In this document: positions 8,252 to 17,738 of the stretch, one piece after another
How the letters are laid out: each line of letters opens with the position of its first letter
How positions within the stretch are numbered: the stretch's first letter is position 1
Assembly: GCA_020830965.2 (NCBI GenBank)
Contig: JACCFC020000004.1
Span: forward strand, 84,307 to 148,306
Origin: Neisseriaceae bacterium TC5R-5
GTDB lineage: Bacteria; Pseudomonadota; Gammaproteobacteria; Burkholderiales; Chromobacteriaceae
DNA: 64,000 nucleotides
Reading direction: 5' to 3'
Made by a program: the position numbers and the translations under genes
The notes under the pieces: generated by a model
Told to the model about the DNA's origin: nothing
Seen by the model: only the letters and a program-made list of their open reading frames with translations
The model's database searches: none

Positions 8252-9181
8252 ATGGATAGATTAACGGCGATGCGGGTATTCATCGAAGTGAGCGACCGCG
8301 GCAGCCTCACCCAGGCAGCAGAGGAACTGGATATGTCACTGGCCACGGTCAGCCGCTATTTGGCCAGTCTGGAAAACTGGCTGGGAGCAAGGCTTTTGCA
8401 CCGTACCACCCGGCGTATCAGTCTGAGCGATGCAGGCCAGGAGGCATTGCCATTTTGTCGTCAGTTGCTGGAGCTTGCCCAAGAAATCGAAGTGGTTACC
8501 GGCAATCGGCGTCATGCCCCTAGCGGTAAACTACGCATCACCACCAGTCTGTCTTTTGCCCAGGCACAATTGACGGGCGCCATCGTGGAATTTCAAAAAA
8601 GCTACCCCGGCATAGAAGTAGAGCTGTTGGTGGCGGATCGCACTATCGATCTGGTGGCAGAGCGCATCGACCTGGCTATTCGCATCACCAATGTGCTGGA
8701 TGAACAACTGCTGGCGCGCCGGCTGACCACCTGCCGTTCTGTGCTCTGTGCCGCGCCCGACTACCTGCAAAGACATGGCTACCCGGCCACGCCGCAAGAG
8801 TTGAGTCAGCACAGCTGTATTACGCATGCTTTTGGCTCTGGTACTGAATACCACTTACAGCAACAGCAGCAAAACCTGCGAATCAGCGTCAGCGGCCAGG
8901 TATTCAGCAATGAGACCGCCATCCTGCGTCAGGCAGCACTGGCCGGGGGAGGCATTGCTCTGTTGCCCACCTATTATGTTGTCGATGATATTTGCAGCGG
9001 TGCACTCATTCCGCTGCTAAGCGACTGTAAACCGGAAACAATGGACATTCATGCTGTGTATTTATCCCGCCAGCACCAGCCACAAGCCTTGCGCTTACTG
9101 ATTGAATTTCTGGCACAACGCTTTGGCGGCGAACTGCCGCCTTGGGATAAACAATGGATGCCACCAGCAAGCAAGGTATAG
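8252..9181 (+). CDS. LysR-family transcriptional regulator
   Basis: A 309-residue regulator. The winged helix-turn-helix is at residues about 1-60 (MRVFIEVSDRGSLTQAAEEL), followed by a LysR substrate-binding domain containing a typical AALAGGGIALLP near residue 230. Residues 59-75 (LLHRTTRRISLSDAGQ) match the linker of the large LTTR group that regulates nearby oxidoreductases. The effector and target are unknown; neighbours give no clear partner. Repeat copy 3 lies directly upstream. Confidence 0.9.
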   Translation: MDRLTAMRVFIEVSDRGSLTQAAEELDMSLATVSRYLASLENWLGARLLHRTTRRISLSDAGQEALPFCRQLLELAQEIEVVTGNRRHAPSGKLRITTSLSFAQAQLTGAIVEFQKSYPGIEVELLVADRTIDLVAERIDLAIRITNVLDEQLLARRLTTCRSVLCAAPDYLQRHGYPATPQELSQHSCITHAFGSGTEYHLQQQQQNLRISVSGQVFSNETAILRQAALAGGGIALLPTYYVVDDICSGALIPLLSDCKPETMDIHAVYLSRQHQPQALRLLIEFLAQRFGGELPPWDKQWMPPASKV

Positions 9182-9252
9182 CGCATGGTGGGACAGATAT
9201 TGAAGGCTGATATTACAACGGCCTGTAAGACTTCACAGACCGCCACAAATTA

Positions 9253-10779
9253 TCAGGCCAAATTAACCGGGATCTTGCCGATTTTAACCCGCCACTCCGC
9301 CGGACCGGTGATGTGAACGCTGCTACCAGCAGCATCAACGGCCACGGTTACCGGCATATCTTGCACTTCAAACTCATAGATAGCCTCCATGCCCAGATCG
9401 GCAAAGGCCACGACTTTGGCCGCTTTAATCGCTTTGGACACCAAATAGGCGGCACCACCTACTGCCATCAGGTAGACCGCTTTATTCTGTTTAATGGCCT
9501 CAATGCCGGTCGGGCCACGTTCGGCCTTGCCTATCATGCCAAGCAGACCGGTGCTTTGCAGTAACTGAGCGGTGAATTTATCCATACGGGTAGCCGTAGT
9601 TGGGCCGGCCGGGCCGACGATTTCGTCACGTACCGGGTCGACGGGGCCAACGTAGTAGATAAAGCGCCCACGCAAGTCGACTGGCAGGCTTTGCCCCTGA
9701 TTAAGCATGTCTATCATGCGTTTGTGCGCGGCATCGCGGCCAGTAAACAATTTGCCGTTGAGCAGTAATACTTCGCCTGGCTGCCAGCTTTGCACATCAG
9801 CCGGGGTTAGTGTGTCCAGATTAACGCGCTTGCCTTTACTGGTATCGTACGGAATGTCCGGCCAGTCCTCCAGCTTGGGCGCTTGCAACTGTGCTGGGCC
9901 GCTGCCATCCAGATGGAAATGAATATGACGTGTCGCCGCACAGTTGGGAATCAATGCCACCGGTAAACTGGCCGCATGGGTGGGGTAGTCAAGAATTTTG
10001 ACATCCAGTACTGTGGTAAGGCCACCTAGGCCCTGCGCGCCAATCCCCAAAGCATTAACCTTTTCAAACAGTTCCAGTCGCAACTGCTCAACACGGCTAA
10101 GTTCTGCCCCGCTGTCCGCTTTGATTTTCAATTCATGGATATCAACATGCTGCATCAGACTTTCTTTGGCCAACAGCATGGCTTTTTCCGGGGTGCCTCC
10201 AATACCGATACCGAGTATACCCGGCGGACACCAGCCCGCGCCCATGGTTGGCAGGGTTTTCAATACCCAATCAACGATGGAGTCGGAAGGATTAAGCATG
10301 GCCAGTTTGGATTTGTTTTCCGAGCCACCGCCTTTGGCCGCACAGGTCACTTCTATGCCATCGCCGGCCACAATGTCGATATGCACCACCGCCGGAGTAT
10401 TGTCCTTGCTATTCTGGCGCTTGCCCGCCGGGTCAAGCAATACCGAGGCCCGCAGCTTGTTGTCCGGGTTGAGATAGGCGCGGCGCACCCCCTCATTCAC
10501 CATCTCATGCAGCGATAGCTGGCTGTCCCATTGCACTTGCATGCCGACTTTGAGAAAAACCACAGCAATCCCGGTATCCTGGCAGATAGGACGGTGGCCT
10601 TCGGCACACATGCGGCTATTGATGAGGATTTGCGCCATCGCGTCTTTGGCTGCAGGGCTGGCTTCATGCAGATACGCCTGATAAAGCGCATCGATATAAT
10701 CTTTAGGATGGTAGTAACTGATGAACTGAAAAGCATCGGCAATGCTTTGCACAAAGTCTTCTTGTTTGATGATAGCCAT
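9253..10779 (-). CDS. fumA: Class I fumarate hydratase (iron-sulfur, fused form)
   Basis: A 508-residue cytosolic enzyme interconverting fumarate and malate in the TCA cycle. It contains both the alpha (N-terminal) and beta (C-terminal) domains in one chain. Three cysteines expected to hold the oxygen-sensitive 4Fe-4S cluster are visible: C66 in PICQDTG, C184 in GWCPPG and C280 in IPNCAATRH. The GPTTATRMD motif is in the C-terminal domain. Length and spacing fit the FumA/FumB family. It lies 56 bases downstream of a peptide-binding protein gene on the same strand, with no functional link apparent. Confidence 0.95.
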   Translation of the reverse strand: MAIIKQEDFVQSIADAFQFISYYHPKDYIDALYQAYLHEASPAAKDAMAQILINSRMCAEGHRPICQDTGIAVVFLKVGMQVQWDSQLSLHEMVNEGVRRAYLNPDNKLRASVLLDPAGKRQNSKDNTPAVVHIDIVAGDGIEVTCAAKGGGSENKSKLAMLNPSDSIVDWVLKTLPTMGAGWCPPGILGIGIGGTPEKAMLLAKESLMQHVDIHELKIKADSGAELSRVEQLRLELFEKVNALGIGAQGLGGLTTVLDVKILDYPTHAASLPVALIPNCAATRHIHFHLDGSGPAQLQAPKLEDWPDIPYDTSKGKRVNLDTLTPADVQSWQPGEVLLLNGKLFTGRDAAHKRMIDMLNQGQSLPVDLRGRFIYYVGPVDPVRDEIVGPAGPTTATRMDKFTAQLLQSTGLLGMIGKAERGPTGIEAIKQNKAVYLMAVGGAAYLVSKAIKAAKVVAFADLGMEAIYEFEVQDMPVTVAVDAAGSSVHITGPAEWRVKIGKIPVNLA

Positions 10780-10835
10780 CTTGCTTGCTCCAGCGTGGGG
10801 ATGAAGTGCTCATTTTACTCCATCTAAGAGCCGCC

Positions 10836-12629
10836 TTAGTGCGGCAACAAATCCATATACATCCAGCTCCCCCCTACCGTGCCAATCGGATGCGGCTTAA
10901 AACCGAGCACATGACGGTGACTGAGCGTATTACTAAAGCGAGTCACACCGTAGATATAAGGCTGGTAGGCACTGACCAGACGGTTCATTTGATCGAATAG
11001 TTGTTGCCGCTCGGGGCCATTGGCCAATATTTGCGAGGCCTCATACGCACGGTCAAACGCGGGCAGGCTGAAAAAGGCCAAATTACCCTGGCCGATTTGG
11101 CCAGACCACAGCCCGGAAACAAAATCATCACCATCCGGAGTGCTGGCAGAACCACCCAGACTCCACATCTGCAGTTTGCCAGCATAGGCTGCTTTCAGGT
11201 TTTCGTTCCATTTAGCGGTGGCAAAGCGCACTTTGATTTTCAGGCGATCAAACACGTTTTGCCAAATCTGATTGAATTGCGTATCTGTTGCACTCCCCTG
11301 CGTGGCTTGCGTAATGAGCAGCGGCTGACCATTGGGCTGCCGGCGATAGCCATCACTGCCGATTTTAAAACCCGCCTTATCCAGCAAAGCATTAGCTAAT
11401 GCTGGGTCATACTGGGGAGCACCCTGCCATTGTGGGTTATTACCAAACATGCCCAATGGCACCAGATTTTCTAAGGCAATAGCCTGATTACCATACAACA
11501 GCTTGATCACTTCCTGTTTGGGATAGGCCAGCGCAATCGCACGCCGTAGTGCAATCTTGTCTTTGCTATAGCCACCCACAACCGGGTCGCGCATATTAAA
11601 AAAGGTGTAGGTCACATCCATATTCAGATGACGGTGCAGACGAATACCGCGCTCAGCCAGCACCGGGTTGAGCGTGGCTTGGTAAGGATTCCCTGGCTGA
11701 ATGGTAATGGCGCCAGACAAGGCCGATTTAGGAATGCCGCTATAATCCAGCTGCTTGTTCAGAAACGACAGCCAGCGCGGCTGATCTTCCTCAATAATGC
11801 GAATTTCAACACGGCCGATATTGGGTAGCACTTTACCTTTTAACTGCTTAAGCAGTTCCTGATCGGCAGGTGCAAGCGGCTCACTCGCAGCAAAAACCAC
11901 TTTACGAAAACCAGGATTTGCTTCCAGCACAATTTTGCTACCCGGTTTCCACTCTTTCAGCAGAAATGGGCCGGAGCCTACCGGATGCGCATTGGTATTG
12001 CTCTGGTAAGCCTCAATCACCTCACGCGCTACCGCACCCGAATTCTTGGCCGCCAGCGTATACAGCATATTGAAATTGGTTTTTTTCAGGCGTAACTGCA
12101 AGGTATAGCGATCCAATACCTTGATGCCGGCAATCGGTGCATCGTAATCAAAGCGACCACCACGCTTACGCGCCTGAATACCCGCTTCGGCCAGGCCAAG
12201 AATGAAATCGGTAAAGTTATTCGCGGTGGGAGAGCGAACTTCGGGATCAGCAAAACGCTTGATACTGTAGGCATAATCAGTCGCGGTTAATTCACGGCGC
12301 TGACCTTTAAATACCGGATCATCGCTGAAATAAAGACCGGGTCGAATCCTGAAGGTAAACACCTTGCCATCTGCTGACACTTGCGGCATCTCTCGAATGG
12401 TATTGGGTACCAGCTTTAGCGGCCTGGCCAGATAATCGTAGCTGAGCAAGCTATCAAAAATATTATCAATCACCGCTAGGGAATAAACATCGCTCATTTT
12501 GGCCGGATCAAAACCAGTTTCCGGTGCAGCAAATGCCACACGTAGCGTTTTATTCATATCAGCGGCATAGGCTGCCGACAAACTCAGCTTACATAGCAAA
12601 AGAAACCAAACCGATTGCCAGCATTTCAT
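10836..12629 (-). CDS. ABC transporter substrate-binding protein, family 5 (peptide/oligopeptide type)
   Basis: A 597-residue periplasmic solute-binding protein of the DppA/OppA family (SBP_bac_5). It has a signal peptide ending in AAYAAD and then LRVAFAAPETGFDPA, the usual family opening. The start at 12629 (MKCWQS) is chosen because AAGGAA lies seven bases upstream and it opens directly into a signal peptide. No permease or ATPase gene is adjacent, so it is an orphan that would need components encoded elsewhere. Substrate specificity is unknown. Confidence 0.88.
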   Translation of the reverse strand: MKCWQSVWFLLLCKLSLSAAYAADMNKTLRVAFAAPETGFDPAKMSDVYSLAVIDNIFDSLLSYDYLARPLKLVPNTIREMPQVSADGKVFTFRIRPGLYFSDDPVFKGQRRELTATDYAYSIKRFADPEVRSPTANNFTDFILGLAEAGIQARKRGGRFDYDAPIAGIKVLDRYTLQLRLKKTNFNMLYTLAAKNSGAVAREVIEAYQSNTNAHPVGSGPFLLKEWKPGSKIVLEANPGFRKVVFAASEPLAPADQELLKQLKGKVLPNIGRVEIRIIEEDQPRWLSFLNKQLDYSGIPKSALSGAITIQPGNPYQATLNPVLAERGIRLHRHLNMDVTYTFFNMRDPVVGGYSKDKIALRRAIALAYPKQEVIKLLYGNQAIALENLVPLGMFGNNPQWQGAPQYDPALANALLDKAGFKIGSDGYRRQPNGQPLLITQATQGSATDTQFNQIWQNVFDRLKIKVRFATAKWNENLKAAYAGKLQMWSLGGSASTPDGDDFVSGLWSGQIGQGNLAFFSLPAFDRAYEASQILANGPERQQLFDQMNRLVSAYQPYIYGVTRFSNTLSHRHVLGFKPHPIGTVGGSWMYMDLLPH

Positions 12630-12705
12630 CACGTCATTCCTTCTGGGTTTATTGACCATAGCATGCACTGACAGTCACCCCCTTAGCAATGCTTCCCTTT
12701 AATTA

Positions 12706-12814
12706 AGAACCGCTCACAAAACCTTGAAGAGTCCCTAGGCCAAGGTGCGCCGACGCAGACAGTACCGGCAGTAAGGCAAGGAGGCGCAACGCTGGATCAG
12801 GGGGTTTGTCAGCT
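12706..12814. repeat. Palindromic repeat, copy 4 (diverged)
   Basis: Starts AGAACCGCTCACAAAACC, carries the CGACGCAGACAGTACCGG and AAGGAGGCGCAACGCTGG core, and ends GGGGTTTGTCAGC. Several substitutions in both ends mark it as an older copy. It lies in the divergent gap between the peptide-binding protein gene and the WYL regulator gene. Confidence 0.8.
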
Positions 12815-12870
12815 TGCATGCACAAGCTATCTGGATAACACTAAGCTCTTTTTTGAGCAGGGAAACCACC

Positions 12871-13587
12871 ATGCGGCGAGCAGACAGATTGATGCAGATT
12901 TTATTGCTGATGCGCGGTCGACGTCGCACGACTGCACGTCAGTTGGCCGAATGGCTGGAGGTCTCTTTACGCACGGTTTACCGCGATATGGCCGACCTCA
13001 TGCAAAGCGGCACGCCCATCAATGGGGAGGCGGGTGAAGGATATTGGCTGGAGGCAGGGTTTAATCCGCCAGCCGCTTCTTTTTCTAGCCGGGAACTGGC
13101 TGCACTGGAGGTCGGTGCGCGAATGCTGACCGCCTGGGCCGATCACGATACCGCGCAAGCGGCACAATCAGCCCTAGCACGTATTCACGCGGTACTGGGT
13201 TCTACCGAGCTGCCGTTGGAACCGCTGTATGCGCCACCGAGCGCCTATTATCCGCGCGATCGCTTAACACCATTACGCGATGCCATTTTGCAACGGCAAG
13301 CTTTAACGGTGCAGTATCAGGATGCACAGGCACAAAGCAGCGAGCGCATTCTATGCCCAGTGGCCCTGTTTTTTTGGGGGGATCGCTGGGTGCTGGCCGC
13401 TTGGTGCGCCTTACGTGCTGCTTATCGCAGTTTTCGTGTCGACAGACTGCAAAGCTGGCAACCCTGTGAGCAAAATTATCCCGAGGATATCAGTCTGGAT
13501 GCCTATGTACGCCAACACGATTGCAGCCAGCACGTAGCCAACTGGTTACAGCAAAATAATCGGCGGGCTTGGCATGCCGAATCGTGA
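12871..13587 (+). CDS. YafY-family transcriptional regulator (HTH-11 plus WYL domain)
   Basis: A 238-residue regulator. Residues 1-60 form a helix-turn-helix (TTARQLAEWLEVSLRTVYRD), and the C-terminal half is a WYL domain with RDAILQRQALTVQY. WYL regulators sense small ligands or nucleic acid; the signal here is unknown. The start at 12871 (MRRADRL) is preferred over 12814 because family members open with this helix and AGGGAA is correctly spaced. The upstream 19 residues in frame extend into repeat-derived DNA. Confidence 0.88.
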   Translation: MRRADRLMQILLLMRGRRRTTARQLAEWLEVSLRTVYRDMADLMQSGTPINGEAGEGYWLEAGFNPPAASFSSRELAALEVGARMLTAWADHDTAQAAQSALARIHAVLGSTELPLEPLYAPPSAYYPRDRLTPLRDAILQRQALTVQYQDAQAQSSERILCPVALFFWGDRWVLAAWCALRAAYRSFRVDRLQSWQPCEQNYPEDISLDAYVRQHDCSQHVANWLQQNNRRAWHAES

Positions 13588-13649
13588 ATGCCTCACTCAC
13601 CCCTCCTAAAGCTTGCCATAGCCAACGCAGCCATCTCCTTCTTACAGAT

Positions 13650-13688
13650 TTAGCGCCGCGAACAAATCCACTGATCCAAGGTTGCACC
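13650..13688. repeat. Palindromic repeat, copy 5 (degenerate fragment)
   Basis: The run TAGCGCCGCGAACAAATCC followed by CTGATCCAAGGTTGCACC resembles the opening of copy 6 (AGAGCCGCTAACAAAACC, CTGATCCAGCGTTGCGCC). Similarity ends soon after. Probably an old, truncated copy. Confidence 0.45.
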
Positions 13689-13793
13689 GCGTGAGCGTAG
13701 AGACCATGCGGTGTCTTGTTGCCCACTCTATATTCAGAGTTTTTGTTTTCGGTAGTAAAGCATTGATGTTTATTCACTAATTTTTTAAAAAAT

Positions 13794-13821
13794 TTGCATG
13801 GGATATAAAAATACCTATAAT
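13794..13821 (+). promoter_or_regulatory. Candidate sigma-70 promoter for the PHB depolymerase gene
   Basis: TTGCAT at 13794-13799 and TATAAT at 13816-13821, separated by 16 bases, with a T/A-rich stretch upstream. It lies about 136 bases before the start codon, leaving a long AT-rich leader. Confidence 0.5.
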
Positions 13822-13957
13822 GCGAGGCGTTACATTAGATTTTTGACATAAAAATTAATAAATCATTATTCCTTATGGAAGTTAATTGTTCGGTATTGCT
13901 GAGCATGAAATGTGCGATATGTAACTTTATTATTCATGACATAGAGGAACTAGAGAG

Positions 13958-15427
13958 ATGAAACACCAGCTGTATAAATTGTGCTGTGCGGCCGCTATTG
14001 CGGCTCTGGGCACTGGAGTCAGTCACGCCGCCGTTGATTTACCAGCACTGAATATCGACAAAAGCCAAACCACCGTCTCCGGGCTGTCCTCTGGTGGCTT
14101 TATGGCAGTACAACTGCATGTAGCTTACTCGGCCACCTTCAAAAAAGGGGCCGGAATTGTCGCTGGCGGACCATTCTACTGCGCGGAAGGTTCGGTGATG
14201 AATGCAACCGGCCGGTGTATGGCCAGCCCTGCTGGTATCAGCACCAGCACTCTGGTGAACACCACCAATAGCTGGGCCAGTCAAGGTTTAATCGATCCAG
14301 TGGCCAATTTGCAGGAATCCAGGGTCTATCTGTTTTCTGGCACCTTGGACAGTACCGTCAAGCAGGGAGTCATGAATGCCTTGCAGACTTACTATCAGAG
14401 CTTTGTGCCTGCAGCCAACACCATTTACAAGAACAATATCGCCGCCGAACACGCGATGATTACCGACGACTTTGGCAGTAGTTGCGCGACCAATGGCACC
14501 CCTTATATCAATAATTGTAATGTTGATCTGGCTGGTAATATTCTTACCCATCTATACGGCACGCTGAACGCACGCAACACCGCGGCCTTAGCAGAAGCCA
14601 ATTTTGTCGAGTTCAACCAGAACAAATTCATCACCAATCATGGCATGGCCACCACCGGCTGGGCTTATATTCCGCAAGCGTGTAAAGCGGGCAGCAGTTG
14701 TCGTTTGCATGTGGTGATGCACGGTTGTAAGCAGAATATCAATGATATCCAGCAGCGTTATGTACGTAACACCGGTTACAACCGCTGGGCAGATAGCAAT
14801 AATATCGTCGTGCTCTATCCGCAAACCAGCACCTTGGCGACCAATAGTTGTTGGGACTGGTGGGGCTATGACAGCGCTAATTATGCGAAGAAATCCGGCC
14901 CGCAAATGGCTGCGATCAAGGCAATGGTAGATCAGTTGTCTTCCGGTAGTAGCGGCGGTGGCAGTACCCCTCCCCCCGCGAATACCCTGCCCGCCCCCAG
15001 CAATGTCAGCACCACCAATGCCAGCGATAGCAGCATGACGATCAACTGGAGCGCCGTCAGCAGTGCCAGCGGCTATAACGTTTATCGCAATGGTAACAAG
15101 GCTAATGCAGCAGCGCTGAGCAACACCAATTTCACCGATACAGCCCTGTCACCGGCGACGCAATACAGCTGGAGCGTGCGCGCCATCGACAGCACCGGCA
15201 ATGAAGGGGCAGCTTCGGCTGCGGTCAGTGCCAGCACAACCGGTGCCGCAGTTAGCTGCGTAACAGCAACAAATTATGCGCACACCACTGCTGGCCGGGC
15301 ATCCCAAACTGCCGGGACCACCTATGCCAACGGTTCCAATCAGAATATGGGTTTGTGGAATACTTTTGTAACTACCACGCTGAAGATGACCGGGCCTAAT
15401 TACTATGTGATTGGCACGTGTCCGTAA
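13958..15427 (+). CDS. phaZ: Extracellular poly(3-hydroxybutyrate) depolymerase
   Basis: A 489-residue secreted serine hydrolase that breaks down denatured or native-released PHB outside the cell. Parts in order: signal peptide (1-24, ending SHAAV), catalytic domain (about 25-325), Gly/Ser/Pro linker, fibronectin type III domain (about 342-432), and a short C-terminal substrate-binding domain with NYAHTTAGRA and a final NYYVIGTCP. The lipase box GLSSG (42-46, Ser44) lies N-terminal to the oxyanion segment VVMHGCKQ (about 257), the arrangement of type II catalytic domains. ATG is preceded by GAGGAACTAGAGAG. A strong hairpin follows the stop. Confidence 0.92.
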   Translation: MKHQLYKLCCAAAIAALGTGVSHAAVDLPALNIDKSQTTVSGLSSGGFMAVQLHVAYSATFKKGAGIVAGGPFYCAEGSVMNATGRCMASPAGISTSTLVNTTNSWASQGLIDPVANLQESRVYLFSGTLDSTVKQGVMNALQTYYQSFVPAANTIYKNNIAAEHAMITDDFGSSCATNGTPYINNCNVDLAGNILTHLYGTLNARNTAALAEANFVEFNQNKFITNHGMATTGWAYIPQACKAGSSCRLHVVMHGCKQNINDIQQRYVRNTGYNRWADSNNIVVLYPQTSTLATNSCWDWWGYDSANYAKKSGPQMAAIKAMVDQLSSGSSGGGSTPPPANTLPAPSNVSTTNASDSSMTINWSAVSSASGYNVYRNGNKANAAALSNTNFTDTALSPATQYSWSVRAIDSTGNEGAASAAVSASTTGAAVSCVTATNYAHTTAGRASQTAGTTYANGSNQNMGLWNTFVTTTLKMTGPNYYVIGTCP

Positions 15428-15462
15428 ACTGACTACTGCCCTGGGTCTGAACAAGCTTAGCG

Positions 15463-15495
15463 CTCAGCGCGCCTCGCAGCGGAGGCTGCGCTGAG
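15463..15495. terminator. Hairpin between the convergent phaZ and msrB genes
   Basis: CTCAGCGCGCCTC pairs with GAGGCTGCGCTGAG with one bulged base. It sits 35 bases after the phaZ stop and just before the msrB end, so it could serve as a bidirectional terminator. Confidence 0.65.
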
Positions 15496-15510
15496 TTTGT
15501 TAGCGACTCT
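15495..15510. repeat. Palindromic repeat, end fragment (copy 9)
   Basis: GTTTGTTAGCGACTCT matches the right terminal repeat of copy 3. No matching core or left end follows. It encodes the last residues and the stop codon of msrB on the minus strand. Confidence 0.5.
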
Positions 15511-15901
15511 TTTCATCCGGCTTAAAATGCAAAGCGACCGAGTTAATGCAGTAACGCTCGCCAGTCGGCTCTGGCCCATCCGGGAACACATGACCCAGGT
15601 GCGCATCACAGTGAGAGCAGCGTACTTCAATACGCTGCATACCGTGGCTATGATCATGCAGGCGCTTGATCCGTGCTTCGGCCGCTTCCGCCCAGAAACT
15701 GGGCCAGCCACAATGGGCATCAAATTTATTATTCGCATGAAACAATAGCGTGTCACAGCACAGACAATGATAGTTACCCGCTTCTTCGCGCCGATAATGC
15801 TCACCACTAAAGGGAGCTTCGGTGCCTCCCTGACGAGTAACACGGTACTGTTCCGGGCTAAGTTGTTGCTGCCATTCTTGTTCACTTTTATGTAGGGTCA
15901 T
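15500..15901 (-). CDS. msrB: Peptide-methionine (R)-S-oxide reductase MsrB
   Basis: A 133-residue cytosolic repair enzyme reducing methionine R-sulfoxide in proteins. Zinc-binding CxxC pairs are seen in CLCCDT and CSHCDAH, and the catalytic Cys is in RYCINSVAL. Length matches the single-domain enzyme. The last three codons and the TAA stop lie within a repeat-derived end, but the conserved core is complete. It ends close to the convergent phaZ gene and is followed upstream by dgt, 20 bases away on the same strand. Confidence 0.95.
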   Translation of the reverse strand: MTLHKSEQEWQQQLSPEQYRVTRQGGTEAPFSGEHYRREEAGNYHCLCCDTLLFHANNKFDAHCGWPSFWAEAAEARIKRLHDHSHGMQRIEVRCSHCDAHLGHVFPDGPEPTGERYCINSVALHFKPDEKSR

Positions 15902-15921
15902 GCTTATTTTCCTCAGTGAGT

Positions 15922-17286
15922 CTACAGGATGCCAACGCCAGAAATTTCGCGCGCCAGGTCGGCTGCATAGTTGTCGGTCATGCCGCCAACAAAGTCCAGC
16001 ACTTTCATATAGGCCGCATACAAGCTATCGTCCTCCGAGTATTCCTCAAGCAGGCCGATAGCCAGTTGTTGGCGTGGCTTCAGGCTTTCTTTGCCACCGA
16101 CAACAGCAGCATGTACTGCTGGCACCAACGCATCCAGCAGCACAGCAATGCAGGGATAAGCAGCCAGTTCGGTCACTAGCTTGGTGCGATGGCGATAAAC
16201 ACGGGTGCTGGCCAGATCCTTCGCTGCCAGCAGCGCATCGTGCACATTGCTATCACATAGATTGATCAAGTCTTTGGCTGGAAGCTGGCCGGCTAATAAG
16301 GCCTGCTGATATTGCATGAATTTTCCCGCGACTTCATTAACACAGTCGCCAATGGCCTTACCACGCAGAGCGGCACATTGCTGCTTAACGTTTTGCACAT
16401 TACCGAGAGGCTTATCTTTAGCAAAGCAGGCTAAAGGTTTACTGAATTCTGCAAAGTCAAGAATACCGATTTCCACCGCGTCTTCCAGATCAAGAATGGC
16501 GTAACAGATATCATCGGCAGCCTCCATTAAATAGGAGAGTGGATGGCGACTCCATTCATTCTGACCGCGCGATAACAGACCCAACTCGTCAGCAATGCAC
16601 TGAAAATATGCTAGTTCGGTGCGATAAATATTAAATTTACCGAGCTGCTGTGCGGTAATAGCGCTGGATGTCCACGGATATTTAATCAATGTTCCCAGTG
16701 CCGCTGCGGTAAGGCGCATGCCACCGGCACCACCATACATTTCCAGTGAAGTCAGCATACGCAAGCTATGTGCATTACCCTCATAGGTTTGCACATCACA
16801 AGTCTGTTCTGGTGTAAGCCCTTGCAGCCAATGGCGATGACGTTCGTCGCGAAACCAATCACGCAATGCATCTTCACCAGTATGACCAAATGGCGGATTA
16901 CCGATGTCATGCGCTAGGCATGCCACTTGTACCACGGTACCAATATCGTGGGCCGTATAGCCCGCAGGGAGTTGCCCTCCCTGTTGCAGTTTCAGGCCAA
17001 CACGGTTGCCCAGGCTACGGCCAACGCTGGCGACTTCCACACTGTGCGTGAGTCGATTATGCGTATGGTCGTTTCTGGCCAGCGGGTGTACCTGGGTTTT
17101 GCGCCCGAGCCGACGAAAGGCGCTGGAGAACACGATGCGATCATGATCAATGTGAAAATCAGTACGCAAGCCCTGACTGCCCTCTTCTGTGGCCGGGGTA
17201 CGGGTTTCGCTGATGATGTCTTGGTTAATTTTAAAGCGACAGGTGGAGAGCAAAGCTTCCCAATTCATAGCTGCGGAGGTGGTCAT
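15922..17286 (-). CDS. dgt: Deoxyguanosinetriphosphate triphosphohydrolase-like protein
   Basis: A 454-residue HD-domain enzyme that hydrolyses dNTPs to nucleosides and triphosphate. The HD signature is CLAHDIGNPPFGHTGEDAL; the early FSSAFRRLGRKTQV and NRLTHSVEV segments are family hallmarks. The start at 17286 lacks a clear ribosome binding site; the internal Met7 is an alternative, so the first residues are uncertain. It lies upstream of msrB on the same strand. Confidence 0.92.
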   Translation of the reverse strand: MTTSAAMNWEALLSTCRFKINQDIISETRTPATEEGSQGLRTDFHIDHDRIVFSSAFRRLGRKTQVHPLARNDHTHNRLTHSVEVASVGRSLGNRVGLKLQQGGQLPAGYTAHDIGTVVQVACLAHDIGNPPFGHTGEDALRDWFRDERHRHWLQGLTPEQTCDVQTYEGNAHSLRMLTSLEMYGGAGGMRLTAAALGTLIKYPWTSSAITAQQLGKFNIYRTELAYFQCIADELGLLSRGQNEWSRHPLSYLMEAADDICYAILDLEDAVEIGILDFAEFSKPLACFAKDKPLGNVQNVKQQCAALRGKAIGDCVNEVAGKFMQYQQALLAGQLPAKDLINLCDSNVHDALLAAKDLASTRVYRHRTKLVTELAAYPCIAVLLDALVPAVHAAVVGGKESLKPRQQLAIGLLEEYSEDDSLYAAYMKVLDFVGGMTDNYAADLAREISGVGIL

Positions 17287-17352
17287 GAGGAGGCGCGCGG
17301 TGGCGAGAATGACGGAAGTCTTGATGATAGGGGGTCAAGGATAAAAACAAAA

Positions 17353-17373
17353 GAGCCAGCATAACGCTGGCTC
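17353..17373 (-). terminator. Intrinsic terminator after the glycine-zipper lipoprotein gene
   Basis: GAGCCAGC-ATAAC-GCTGGCTC is a perfect eight-base stem; on the minus strand it is followed by TTTTGTTTTTAT. It lies about 60 bases past the stop of the lipoprotein gene and before dgt. Confidence 0.88.
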
Positions 17374-17433
17374 ACTATAGACGGTCAAGCTTAACAAGAG
17401 TTTGTCATTACCCTTTGACGCCTAAAAATAGGC

Positions 17434-17649
17434 TTATTTACCACCCACATTACGACCGACCACCCCGCCAATTACAGCGCCACCCAAGATAGCACCGGTA
17501 TCACCACGAGAGACCGCTGAACCAACAATAGCACCACCAGCTGCGCCCACGGCAGTATTCCTGTCTCGCTCAGACATCGTCGCACAACCAGATAAGGTGG
17601 CGATACCAAGCAATGTTACCGTTAGTGTTGTCACTAGTTTGCTACGCAT
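17434..17649 (-). CDS. Glycine-zipper lipoprotein (OsmB-like)
   Basis: A 71-residue outer-membrane lipoprotein. The signal ends in a lipobox LSGCA (Cys at residue 22). The mature part has two Gly/Ala-rich hydrophobic stretches with GxxxG spacing (AVGAAGGAIVGSAV and AILGGAVIGGVVG), the glycine-zipper 2TM pattern of OsmB/SlyB-like proteins. Such proteins are linked to osmotic or envelope stress. It is a single-gene unit with its own terminator. Confidence 0.85.
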   Translation of the reverse strand: MRSKLVTTLTVTLLGIATLSGCATMSERDRNTAVGAAGGAIVGSAVSRGDTGAILGGAVIGGVVGRNVGGK

Positions 17650-17738
17650 TTTCTATCTCCCGAGAAGAACCAAAAGGTGCTTTTACTATAGGATAAATAC
17701 CATTTTTTGTATGACTTTGCGCACAATAAGCATCAGTG

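Larger units (their letters stand above)
13588..13957. other. 370-base gap upstream of the PHB depolymerase gene
   Basis: Holds a degenerate fragment of the palindromic repeat (near 13650) and a good promoter candidate (near 13794). The last 150 bases are AT-rich, which fits a regulated promoter for the secreted depolymerase. No convincing gene or structured RNA was found. Confidence 0.6.

Noticed and set aside
10815..10850. TAAGAGCCGCC near the end of the peptide-binding protein gene, resembling a repeat end
   Set aside because: Only about ten bases match and no core follows; kept out of the repeat family.
15457..15885. 142-codon minus-strand frame overlapping msrB
   Set aside because: It is a different frame of the msrB coding sequence, whose family match is unambiguous.
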